Below are positions 53,159 through 60,732 of a stretch of 64,000 nucleotides of DNA, in pieces (position 1 is the stretch's first letter; the number at the start of each line of letters is the position of its first letter). The position numbers were made by a program, and so were the translations under genes. Source of the stretch: Henriciella marina DSM 19595 (lineage in GTDB: Bacteria; Pseudomonadota; Alphaproteobacteria; Caulobacterales; Hyphomonadaceae); assembly GCF_000376805.1 (NCBI RefSeq), contig NZ_AQXT01000002.1, positions 930,001 through 994,000 on the forward strand. Reading direction: 5' to 3'. A model generated the notes under the pieces. It saw only the letters and a program-made list of their open reading frames with translations. It was not told where the DNA came from and searched no databases.

Positions 53159-54216
53159 GCAGGAACTCCGTGTTTTACAGCCAGCCGATGGGCAAGCATG
53201 GTTTCGTGCGCGCAATGCGTAAACCAGCCTGAAAAGGCGAGGATCGGGTCGTCATTCTTTCCGTCCGCATAGGCGCGAGCCGAAGAGATCCAGATACCGA
53301 GACCTTTCAGGTGCGAGAAAAGGCTCCACCATTCAAAAGCTTGCGGATCAAAGCTGCAGCCCGAATTTTGCTGCCAGATTGCAATCGCCTCGTCCCAAGG
53401 CAGGAGGCCCGCCGCGAGCGCGTCGTCATTGCCGCCCCAAAGCGGGTCGGTCGCCCAGCCAAGGTCCTCATAGGGGTCACCAATATGGGCCATTTCCCAA
53501 TCAAGGATGGCATTTATGCCTCCCTGCCCATCGTGAAGGTAGTTACCGGTCCTGTAGTCTCCATGGACCAGAGACATGCGCTGCGCCGGTGGCGGCGGGT
53601 TGGACGCAAGGTAGCGGATAGCGGCTTCGGCGACCGGTTGCGGCTCGCGCGCATTTGCCCGAATCTCACCGGCCCAGTGATCAAGCTCACGCTTCCAGCA
53701 TGTGTCCGGCGCCGGCGTGTCAATCTCATTCTTGATCGGGGCGTCCTGGATGTCGATCGCGGCAATCTCGCCCAGATATCTGAAGAAATCGCGTCCAAGC
53801 GGTGCGCGGTTCTCACCCAGCCCATCAAGGCTGAAAGGGTTGAGCGGTTCGCCGCCTTCTATCCGCCCCATGACAAAAAAAGGAGAGCCCAGCGCCTCAT
53901 TTCCGGTTTCGAGAAATAGAGCCTCTGGCGCCGGTATCGCGCCCTTGCCGTAGGCGCTGCGGATGGCAGCGAACTCAACACGTCTTTCTGTCTCGATGAG
54001 GCTGTCAGGGGGATCCTTGCGCAGGATCACCCCCTTGGTCTTCGGCACACCCGCATCCTCATAGGCAAGGTCGACGGAATAGGTTTCCCGGCTGGCCCCG
54101 CCATGAATGCGGTGCATCGCCGTGATTGAAAGGTTGCTCGCGCCTGGCATATGCCTTTCGGCATAGCGGGCGAATTTTCTGGCTAGCGCGGGCTCACTAA
54201 TGGGCTGCTCAGGCAT
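53155..54216 (-). CDS. APH-like phosphotransferase, ACAD10/11 N-terminal type
   Basis: A 353-residue kinase-fold enzyme. The glycine-rich start is MHRIHGGASRETYSVDL, the ATP Lys is in GVILRKDP, the catalytic loop is HGDYRTGNYL and the metal motif is LDWEMAHIGDP. It is the second such kinase in the window and differs from the 8662 gene. Gene neighbours (DUF7064/7065-like protein, thioesterases, monooxygenase) suggest it acts on a CoA-linked or hydroxy acid intermediate. It overlaps the upstream gene by 8 bases and the downstream one by four. Confidence 0.85.
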   Translation of the reverse strand: MPEQPISEPALARKFARYAERHMPGASNLSITAMHRIHGGASRETYSVDLAYEDAGVPKTKGVILRKDPPDSLIETERRVEFAAIRSAYGKGAIPAPEALFLETGNEALGSPFFVMGRIEGGEPLNPFSLDGLGENRAPLGRDFFRYLGEIAAIDIQDAPIKNEIDTPAPDTCWKRELDHWAGEIRANAREPQPVAEAAIRYLASNPPPPAQRMSLVHGDYRTGNYLHDGQGGINAILDWEMAHIGDPYEDLGWATDPLWGGNDDALAAGLLPWDEAIAIWQQNSGCSFDPQAFEWWSLFSHLKGLGIWISSARAYADGKNDDPILAFSGWFTHCAHETMLAHRLAVKHGVPA

Positions 54217-55306
54217 CGAGCAGGCCCGACCAACCAGACGGTGCGTGCGGCCCGATAAAGAGCTGCTCCAGCGCGCCGATGCCTTCCGATGACTTTCCGT
54301 CCGGGCCCTCATGGGTCACCTTTGAGATCGCCTGGATGTGCAGATTAGTCGGCTCGTTCCACGCCAGGACACCCGGCTTGAAGTCCTCGCGCTCAATCGC
54401 AAACGCACCCTTGTAGACGCCATGGGCCCAGTCTGGATGTCCATAACCGAGGCCCTTCATCTGGAAGGTGGCGATAGGCTCGTAATGGACCTTGTGAAGT
54501 CTGTCCTGCGTATCCTTCACTTCCAGCAGGCCCTTGCTGATGCGGCGCGTCCCGGCCTCGTATTCGCAGGTGAACTTCGGCTCCTCAAGATGCTGCAGGC
54601 CTTGCGCATCCGCGCCGTCCATTCCCAGGACCGAGCGCGTATTCCAGCTCTTGCCGTGCTCGTCTTCGTTGACGTGAAAATAAAGCGCGAGGTTCTCGAA
54701 GTTGAGCGGCGTCCAGACCCAGTAGAACTGGTAAGGCTTTTCCGGAACGACCGGCTGAGGGTCCTGCGAGCCGATCGGGCGCACGCCCCAGCTTCTGTCG
54801 CGTGTGCCATAGAACTCATCGACCTCGATCCGTTCGCCGTCGATCTCGATCCAGCCGGACCAGTGACCATTCTGGGTCATCCGGGTGACATCCATCACCG
54901 TGCGCGAGCCATTGCGGCGCTGGAAGCGCGGTTCCTCAACCGGGAAGTGCCGGCCCGTAAAGGTCAACTCCCCGGAGATGCCCTCAGCATTGTCCAGCGT
55001 GATTTTCACAGATTGAAGCGGCTGGAGAACGTCGATCCTCATCGGACCGACGCGGGTATCCATACGCTCATGGTTCATGATGCGGGAGACATGAACTGAA
55101 CGCTGCACCCCGTCCTTCAGGACAGAGAATGCGCCATCCATCACGTTGAGATGCGGATAAACGCCGAAGGCGGCGCCAAAGAAGACAGAGCCATCCCTGG
55201 AATAGCCATTGAAGAAGTAGCGGTCGTAGAAATTACGGTCAGACCCGGCGACCCAGACGGGCTCCGGTGTCTGGTGGATCGGGTATTCGTCGCCCCATGT
55301 GAGCAT
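54209..55306 (-). CDS. DUF7064/DUF7065-like protein (CrtC/AttH-type lipocalin)
   Basis: A 365-residue beta-rich cytoplasmic protein. Patterns such as YDRYFFNGYSRDGSVFFGAAFGVYPHLNVMDGAF in the N-terminal half and FYGTRDRSWGVRP with HGVYKGAFAIE in the second suggest the two-lipocalin layout of the hydroxyneurosporene-synthase/AttH-like group, which includes hydratases and binding proteins. Such genes co-occur with APH-type kinases in steroid- or terpenoid-degrading actinobacteria and sphingomonads. Function is not established. Starts with AAAGG ribosome site. Confidence 0.6.
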   Translation of the reverse strand: MLTWGDEYPIHQTPEPVWVAGSDRNFYDRYFFNGYSRDGSVFFGAAFGVYPHLNVMDGAFSVLKDGVQRSVHVSRIMNHERMDTRVGPMRIDVLQPLQSVKITLDNAEGISGELTFTGRHFPVEEPRFQRRNGSRTVMDVTRMTQNGHWSGWIEIDGERIEVDEFYGTRDRSWGVRPIGSQDPQPVVPEKPYQFYWVWTPLNFENLALYFHVNEDEHGKSWNTRSVLGMDGADAQGLQHLEEPKFTCEYEAGTRRISKGLLEVKDTQDRLHKVHYEPIATFQMKGLGYGHPDWAHGVYKGAFAIEREDFKPGVLAWNEPTNLHIQAISKVTHEGPDGKSSEGIGALEQLFIGPHAPSGWSGLLDA

Positions 55307-55311
55307 GATGA

Positions 55312-55716
55312 CTAGCCTTTCTGTTTAATATTTGCGCCGCAGCTGATGACGTTTCCGGCGGGGTCCCATAGATAAAATTCTCGCATGCCGTGGCCCGGCC
55401 TGTCTGTCGGCTCTGACTCGATACGACCGGGTGCAAAATCGCTGTAACTGGAGGCTTCGAGCCACTCTGCGTGCAGGGTGTCGAGCTCATCAACACCATC
55501 GATGATCGTGTAGCAGGCCGTATTCTCGCCAATGGCCGGGTCAGCGCATTCCCAAAGATGGAGGGACAGCTTGCCGCGCCGTACAATCGCATATGCTCCA
55601 TCCTCAAAGATAGCCGTACGAAAGCCGAGATGTTTCTCGTACCAGTCTGCCGCTTCCCCCGGATGTGGCACTGCGAATCTTGGCGACGTATGAGACCGCT
55701 CCAGCGGATCTTGCAT
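55312..55716 (-). CDS. VOC-family (glyoxalase/bleomycin resistance-like) protein
   Basis: A 134-residue vicinal oxygen chelate fold protein: SPRFAVPHPGEAADWYEKHLGFR, then RRGKLSLHLWECAD and HGMREFYLWDPAGNVISCG, the classic second half with Glu/Asp ligands. Metal binding and substrate are unknown. The ATG at 55716 (AGGAAACTGG upstream) is chosen over a start 78 bases earlier. It precedes the DUF7064/7065-like gene by 5 bases and is likely cotranscribed with it. Confidence 0.8.
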   Translation of the reverse strand: MQDPLERSHTSPRFAVPHPGEAADWYEKHLGFRTAIFEDGAYAIVRRGKLSLHLWECADPAIGENTACYTIIDGVDELDTLHAEWLEASSYSDFAPGRIESEPTDRPGHGMREFYLWDPAGNVISCGANIKQKG

Positions 55717-55814
55717 CCAGTTTCCTTCCCTGTCGTGACCTCTTGGCGGGTCCGATCTTGTCCCTACAGTGACGAAACCGGTGAGCCGGATCAATCACTG
55801 ACGCGGGGATAGTC

Positions 55815-56231
55815 ATGACATCGAAAGTTAGCGTCGAGGAAGCCAACGCCTTTCTCGGAAAGGCATTCAACAATGCGCAGAACCGCTCTGAAGTCATCCT
55901 CATGGAAGACGGCCATGCGATCATGCGTCTGAAGGCCGGACCTGAGCATCTTCGACCTGGCGGATATATTTCCGGCCCGACGCAGATGACCATGGCTGAC
56001 AGCGTGACGTACATGGCGATCTTCACCCGCCTCGGCATCACGCCGATGACGGTGACGAGCAATCTCAACATCAACTTCCTGCGCCCCTGTATCGGCGATG
56101 CGGTTATCGCGGAGGCCAAGCTGATGAAGCTCGGCAAGACGCTGGCCGTTGCCGAGGTGGAAATTCGCGCTGAAGGCTCTGACAAGGTTTCGAGCCATGT
56201 GATCGTCACCTACTCGATCCCGGCTGCCTGA
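55815..56231 (+). CDS. PaaI-family hotdog thioesterase
   Basis: A 138-residue hotdog protein. AIMRLKAGPEHLRPGGYISGPTQMTMADSVTYMAI contains the conserved G-Y-I-S-G and the helix start, with the D in MADSV as the usual acidic residue; the C-terminal strand NLNINFLRPC is typical. It likely hydrolyses small acyl-CoAs in the cytoplasm. It is divergent from the VOC gene and followed by a monooxygenase gene in the same direction. Confidence 0.85.
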   Translation: MTSKVSVEEANAFLGKAFNNAQNRSEVILMEDGHAIMRLKAGPEHLRPGGYISGPTQMTMADSVTYMAIFTRLGITPMTVTSNLNINFLRPCIGDAVIAEAKLMKLGKTLAVAEVEIRAEGSDKVSSHVIVTYSIPAA

Positions 56232-56333
56232 GCGAACCCGCCGCTTGCCCCTGCGGCATACGGGCTCCTCCCTATTCGACGGGGCCTGCAAGGTGCTAGT
56301 TTCAGCCAAAAGACAAGTCCAAGGGAGATCAGT

Positions 56334-57836
56334 ATGGGCGACAGGATTCTCGATGTACTCATCGTCGGCGCAGGCATTTCCGGTGTGGGCGCAGTTCGCC
56401 ATCTGAAAGATCGCTGCCCGGGCAAGAAGGTCGCCGTCTTCGAGGCGCTCGACGGCTTTGGCGGCACCTGGAAGGTCCACACCTATCCCGGCATCCGCTC
56501 CGACAGCGACCTCTACACCTTCGGCTATCGCGACAAGCCGTGGACCGGACCGCCCATCGCCGCGGCTGAGGAAATCCTCACCTATATGGGCGAGTTCATC
56601 GAAGAGAATGATCTTGCCCCGCTCATCCACTACAATCACAAGATCACGAAGACCGAATGGTCCTCGGCTGAGAAGCTCTACACCGTCACCTATGAGACCC
56701 CCGACGGCGACCATCAGGTGAAAGCCCGCTTCCTCTGGATGTGCCAGGGCTATTACGATCTCGACAAGGGCTACACGCCCGACTGGGACGGGATGGAGAG
56801 CTTCAAGGGCAAGATCGTCCACCCGCAGGACTGGCCGGACGACATCGACCTTTCCGGAAAGAAGGTCGTCGTCATCGGGTCTGGCGCGACCGCCGCGACG
56901 CTGGTGCCGAACATCGCGAAGTCATGCGAACACGTCACCATGCTCCAAAGGTCGCCCACCTATTTCTCGACCGGACGCAATGCGAACGAGCTTGCCGATG
57001 AGCTTCGCCGTCTCGAGATCGATGAAGAGTGGATCCATACCATCATCCGCAAGAAAGTGCTGACCGATCAGCGCGATTTCACGGCGGCTGCGAACAAGGA
57101 GCCCGAAGAGGTAAAGACGCTCCTCTTCAATAACATCAAGGCAATTATGGGCGAGGATTTCGATATGACGCCCTTCACGCCGGACTATCGGCCCTGGCGC
57201 CAGCGTATCGCCTTCGTGCCTGACGGGGATTTCTTCCAGGTGGTACGTGACGGCGATGCGAGCATCGTGACCGATCATATTGACCGCTTCGTGCCGGAAG
57301 GCATCCAGCTGAAGTCTGGCGAGACCCTGGACGCCGACATCATTATCACGGCGACGGGCTTCAATCTGAAATTCCTCGGCAGTATTCCCTTTGTCGTCGA
57401 TGGCGAGACAGTGGACTTCAATGAACGCCTCACCTGGCGCGGCATGATGGTGGAGGATGTGCCAAACATGCTCTTCGTTTTCGGCTATTTCCGCGCCAGC
57501 TGGACCTTGCGCGTCGATATTCTGGGTGACTTCATGGTCCGCCTGCTGGCGCATATGGACGAAATGGGCGCTGCCGAAGTGCGCCCTGAAGTCCCCGCAG
57601 GTGAGCGCACGCTCGAGCGGATGAGCTGGATGGACGCGGCCGATTTCAATCCGGGCTATCTTCAGCGCGGTGAGCATCTGATGCCAAAACGCGCCGAACA
57701 TCCCGAATGGCAGCACACGCAGGACTATTGGCACGAAAAGGACGCCTTGCCGAAGGTCGATCTCGATGAAGCCTCGCTTGTCTATGAGGACGAGGCTGGC
57801 CAAGCTCTTTCGAAGAGGACGGCGAACGCCGCCTGA
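56334..57836 (+). CDS. Baeyer-Villiger type flavin monooxygenase
   Basis: A 500-residue flavoprotein. The FAD motif is GAGISG (12-17); GGTWKVHTYPGIRSDSDLY is the BVMO-specific segment; the fingerprint F-x-G-x-x-x-H-x-x-x-W-P is present as SFKGKIVHPQDWP (Phe157-Pro168); the second dinucleotide site is VVIGSGATAATLVP. It inserts oxygen next to ketones to make esters or lactones. The C-terminal part (WTLRVDILGDFMVRLLAHM) is longer than in sulfur-FMO proteins. Substrate not predictable. Confidence 0.93.
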   Translation: MGDRILDVLIVGAGISGVGAVRHLKDRCPGKKVAVFEALDGFGGTWKVHTYPGIRSDSDLYTFGYRDKPWTGPPIAAAEEILTYMGEFIEENDLAPLIHYNHKITKTEWSSAEKLYTVTYETPDGDHQVKARFLWMCQGYYDLDKGYTPDWDGMESFKGKIVHPQDWPDDIDLSGKKVVVIGSGATAATLVPNIAKSCEHVTMLQRSPTYFSTGRNANELADELRRLEIDEEWIHTIIRKKVLTDQRDFTAAANKEPEEVKTLLFNNIKAIMGEDFDMTPFTPDYRPWRQRIAFVPDGDFFQVVRDGDASIVTDHIDRFVPEGIQLKSGETLDADIIITATGFNLKFLGSIPFVVDGETVDFNERLTWRGMMVEDVPNMLFVFGYFRASWTLRVDILGDFMVRLLAHMDEMGAAEVRPEVPAGERTLERMSWMDAADFNPGYLQRGEHLMPKRAEHPEWQHTQDYWHEKDALPKVDLDEASLVYEDEAGQALSKRTANAA

Positions 57837-57863
57837 TATGGGCCGTTGACGGGAGGCTGAACC

Positions 57864-58217
57864 ATGCCACTGACCATTATCGCATCTCTGCTTGGTTTTG
57901 CGGGTGTCGCGCTCGGCGCATTCGGCGCGCATGGGATGGCCTCTCGCTTCACACCCGAAAGCCGCGGCTGGTGGGAAACGGCGACGCTTTATCTGCTGGT
58001 TCATGCGGTTGCCGTCTTCGCTGCCAGCCTTTCGGGCCGCACAGGTCTCTTCCAGACCGGTGGATGGATCATGCTGATCGGCGCCGTCATCTTTTCAGGT
58101 ACGCTGTACGCCATGGCTCTCGGCGCCCCGCGCTGGTTCGGCGCCATCACGCCGATCGGCGGTGTCGGGCTTCTCATCGGCTGGGCGCTTTTCGCAGTGG
58201 CAGCGCTTCGGTCCTGA
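57864..58217 (+). CDS. DUF423 membrane protein
   Basis: A 117-residue protein with four membrane helices and the DUF423 opening LGFAGVALGAFGAHGM. The helix pairs continue VHAVAVFAASLSG and GGWIMLIGAVIFSGTLYAMAL. The function of this family is unknown. A GGGAGG ribosome site precedes the start; it lies 27 bases after the monooxygenase gene and probably belongs to the same transcript. Confidence 0.88.
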   Translation: MPLTIIASLLGFAGVALGAFGAHGMASRFTPESRGWWETATLYLLVHAVAVFAASLSGRTGLFQTGGWIMLIGAVIFSGTLYAMALGAPRWFGAITPIGGVGLLIGWALFAVAALRS

Positions 58218-58306
58218 CATCGTCTTCGCCAGGGGATTGGCAGCGCGCGCGATTTGAATATGGTGCGGCGCCAGATACTGCACATGTGAAGTAAATGGAG
58301 GAAACC

Positions 58307-59077
58307 ATGGCCAGTCTTTTCGATCTTTCCGGCAAAGTCGCACTTATCACCGGCTCGTCCCGCGGCATCGGCAAGTCCATCGCCGAAGAGATGGCAGAGC
58401 AAGGCGCGAAAGTTGTCATCTCCTCCCGCAAGCCTGGCCCCTGCCAGGAAGTTGCCGAGGCGCTGAATGAGAAGCATGGCGCAGGAACGGCGATTTCTGT
58501 TCCCGCAAACATCTCGTCCAAGGACGAACTTCAGCACCTCGTTGAAGAAACGCGCGCCTCCTTCGGCAAGATCGACATTCTCGTCTGTAATGCCGCGTCC
58601 AACCCGTATTACGGTCCGATGGAAGAGATTGGCGACGAGCAGTTCGAGAAGATCCTCTCGAACAACATCATCTCCAATCACTGGCTGATCCAGATGGTCG
58701 CGCCAGAGATGAAAGAGCGCAAGGACGGCGCCATCGTGATCATCTCGTCTATTGGCGGCCTCAAGGGCTCCCCTGTCATCGGCGCCTACAACATTTCGAA
58801 GGCGGCCGATTTCCAGCTTGCCCGCAACTATGCGATCGAGCTTGGACCGCACAATATCCGCGTCAACTGCGTCGCGCCCGGCCTCATCAAGACCGACTTT
58901 GCCAAGGCGCTCTGGGAAAATCCGGAGAACGCCGCCCGCATCGAAAAAGGCACGCCTATGCGCCGCATCGGTGACCCGGTCGACATTGCAGGCGCAGCCA
59001 TCTTCCTCGCGTCTGACGCTGGCAAGTACATGGCCGGCCAGATGATCGTCGTCGATGGCGGCTCCGTCATCGTCTAG
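58307..59077 (+). CDS. SDR-family oxidoreductase
   Basis: A 256-residue classical SDR: LITGSSRGIGKSIAE nucleotide motif, NAASNPYYGPM in place of NNAG, SSIGGLKGSPVIGAYNISKAA with Ser, Tyr and Lys. The Arg after SSRKPG hints at NADP preference. The segment NAASNPYYGP is typical of the DHRS4-like dehydrogenase group. The second ATG is taken as start because GGAGGAAACC immediately precedes it; the first would give MEET- with no ribosome site. Confidence 0.92.
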   Translation: MASLFDLSGKVALITGSSRGIGKSIAEEMAEQGAKVVISSRKPGPCQEVAEALNEKHGAGTAISVPANISSKDELQHLVEETRASFGKIDILVCNAASNPYYGPMEEIGDEQFEKILSNNIISNHWLIQMVAPEMKERKDGAIVIISSIGGLKGSPVIGAYNISKAADFQLARNYAIELGPHNIRVNCVAPGLIKTDFAKALWENPENAARIEKGTPMRRIGDPVDIAGAAIFLASDAGKYMAGQMIVVDGGSVIV

Positions 59078-59089
59078 AAAGGCCCCGCT

Positions 59090-59461
59090 ATGCACAAGGT
59101 CGACCTGCCGGGCGATGGTCCGGCAGACCCGATTGATTTCGACACCTTCCGGCAGATTGATGTCCGGATCGGCACCGTCCTTGAGGCAGCGCCGCTGGAG
59201 GGCGCGCGCAAGCCCGCCATCCGTCTCGTGATCGATTTTGGTCCCGGCGTCGGGCATAAGAAATCCTCTGCGCAAATCACCGAACATTATGCCCCCGAAC
59301 AGCTTCTCGGCCGGCAGGTGATGGCCGTGGTCAACTTCCCGCCGCGCCAGATCGGCAAGTTCATGTCCGAAGTCCTGACGCTCGGTTTTCCCGATGATGG
59401 CGGGGCGATCGTGCTTGCCGCGCCGGATACGCCAGTCCCCAATGGAGCCCGCCTCGCATGA
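59090..59461 (+). CDS. csaA: tRNA-binding protein CsaA
   Basis: A 123-residue OB-fold protein of the tRNA-binding domain family (CsaA, EMAPII-like): FRQIDVRIGTVLEAAPLEGARKPAIRLVIDFGP, then KKSSAQITEHYAPEQLLGRQVMAVVNFPPRQIG. CsaA has been described as a chaperone-like, tRNA-binding protein. A weak AAGG site precedes it and its stop overlaps the next start (ATGA). Confidence 0.92.
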   Translation: MHKVDLPGDGPADPIDFDTFRQIDVRIGTVLEAAPLEGARKPAIRLVIDFGPGVGHKKSSAQITEHYAPEQLLGRQVMAVVNFPPRQIGKFMSEVLTLGFPDDGGAIVLAAPDTPVPNGARLA

Positions 59462-59943
59462 GCCTCACATACAATCCGGAAGACTATTCGCCGATGTTTC
59501 AGGGCTTCCTGAAAGGCATCAGCTCTGGCGACTGGCCAAGCAAGCCCAAGGGCATCGCCAAGCTTGGCATCATGCCGGAAGACTGGCTGAAGGAAATCAC
59601 CCCCGGCAAGGTCCATTATGTCTGGCCCAATGATGGCAGCCATGACATTCAGCCCGGCCGCGCCTTTGGCGGCTGGGTCGGCGCGCTTTCAGATCATGTC
59701 GTCTCCATCTGCATGTTCTCGGCGCTGACCGATGGCGAGGCGTTCACGACGCAGGATTTGCAGATCAAGCTCTTCCGGCCGGTCGGCCACGGCGACATCA
59801 CGATCAAGGCTGAGGTCGTGAACCGCTCAAGGTCGACAGGATACATTGAGGCCGAATGGCGCAATGAAGAGGGCAAGCTGCTGGTGAAAGTCATTGCCTG
59901 GAAGGCCATCCGCACAGTTGAGGCAATCCACGGCGCGCGCTGA
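59458..59943 (+). CDS. PaaI-family hotdog thioesterase
   Basis: A 161-residue hotdog protein: AFGGWVGALSDHVVSICMFSAL carries the helix with conserved G-W-V, and LQIKLFRPVGHGDITIKAEV is the following strand. Unrelated in detail to the thioesterase at 55815. Overlaps csaA by four bases and is followed by a palindromic repeat with a T-run that likely ends the transcript. Confidence 0.85.
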   Translation: MSLTYNPEDYSPMFQGFLKGISSGDWPSKPKGIAKLGIMPEDWLKEITPGKVHYVWPNDGSHDIQPGRAFGGWVGALSDHVVSICMFSALTDGEAFTTQDLQIKLFRPVGHGDITIKAEVVNRSRSTGYIEAEWRNEEGKLLVKVIAWKAIRTVEAIHGAR

Positions 59944-59973
59944 GGCCTGGTGCTATTTCAGTGTGATCCCCCG

Positions 59974-60004
59974 CTTCTCCCTGGGGAGAGGGGAATGTTT
60001 TTTG
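59974..60004 (+). repeat. Palindromic repeat / terminator after the thioesterase gene
   Basis: CTTCTCC-CTGG-GGAGAGG stem and a following ATGTTTTTTG run. The same CTCCC-GGGAG core recurs at 60571-60589 and 60708-60729, as part of a dispersed intergenic repeat seen in many alphaproteobacteria. Here it can act as a terminator for the plus strand. Confidence 0.65.
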
Positions 60005-60030
60005 ATACCCATCTCGGTCACTCCCGGCGA

Positions 60031-60059
60031 TCGTCCTTCGACTTCGCTCAGGATGAGCG
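60031..60059 (+). repeat. Short dispersed repeat (TCGACTTCGCTCAGGATGAG type)
   Basis: The segment TCCTTCGACTTCGCTCAGGA followed by TGAGCG belongs to the common TCCTTCGAC...CTCAGGATGAG intergenic repeat found across many bacterial genomes. It is one of several repeat relics in the 59944-60703 gap and has no assigned role. Confidence 0.6.
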
Positions 60060-60560
60060 CCTCTTAACCGCCCCCTGTACCAAAAGCGCCATGCAGGGTT
60101 CTCCCGCTGGCGGTACGTGTCGTCTGCCCAGTCAGTGACAGGGCCGGGCGCGCCCGGAGCGGACGCTGATTAGTAATGCCAGCCTTTCGGCGTGGCTGTA
60201 GAGCGACCGTTCAGGACGCGCCCTGCGAAGATCTGGCCGTTCGGGTGTCCCACTCCCGGCCCGTCTCGGTATGGTTACGCGACTGGCCTGCCAGCCGCGC
60301 TCCTGAGCCCACATGACGCCGCACCGCCATTGGCAGGGGCGTTACGCCCTGCCGGCAGCATCGGTCACCTTCGCACTCCACCTGCGGTTGGCATCTCTGC
60401 CGCCCGCAGGCCCTCCCGCTTTGCTGAAAGCCCTGGCGGGGTCTTTCCGGCGAGGCTCCAGCGCCGCGAGAACCATCCCCACCGGTCGGTCCGGACCGCC
60501 CTGTCTGGGGATGGGATGGCAGTAGTATGGCTGAGCCTGAGAGGGGTGGGGATGAATTCC
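60060..60560. other. Structured non-coding segment of unknown function
   Basis: No convincing gene in about 500 bases on either strand; short open frames lack start signals and look like shadows. Hairpins are dense: a palindrome CCGGGCGCGCCCGG (60143-60156), GGCAGGGG-CGTTACG-CCCTGCC near 60331-60353, GGTCCGGACC near 60488, and CCATCCCC...GGGGATGG spanning about 60474-60514. It could be a structured RNA, a relic of a mobile element, or a chance GC-rich spacer. It does not match RNase P RNA, tmRNA, 6S or SRP RNA by the conserved blocks I know. Confidence 0.4.
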
Positions 60561-60570
60561 CTATTCGTCC

Positions 60571-60589
60571 CTTCTCCCATTGGGAGAAG
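60571..60589. repeat. Palindromic intergenic repeat
   Basis: CTTCTCCC (60571-60578), ATT, GGGAGAAG (60582-60589): perfect 8-bp arms, same core as the repeats at 59974 and 60708. Confidence 0.65.
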
Positions 60590-60693
60590 CGCCGCGGATG
60601 AGGGGGGACAACAGGTAAACGAGCGCTGCGACTGGCAATGATGACAGCCAGCATCGCATCGCTGGAACGAAATCGTGTAACGAAAGGGAGCTC

Positions 60694-60732
60694 CCCCTCA
60701 CCCCTAACCCCTCTCCCTTGGGAGAGGGGAAG
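60694..60732. repeat. Palindromic repeat overlapping the 3' end of the CE15 gene
   Basis: CCCCTCTCCC (60708-60717), TT, GGGAGAGGGG (60720-60729) is a perfect 10-bp inverted repeat, flanked by CCCTCACCCCTAA and AAGG, the common CTCACCCC...CTCTCCC-TTGGGAGAGGGG class. It encodes the last residues of the gene on the minus strand. Confidence 0.75.

Noticed and set aside
60211..60654. Minus-strand open frame of 147 codons in the gene-free stretch
   Set aside because: Arg/Ser/Gly-rich, no ribosome site, passes through the palindromic repeats; better explained as structured or repeat DNA.
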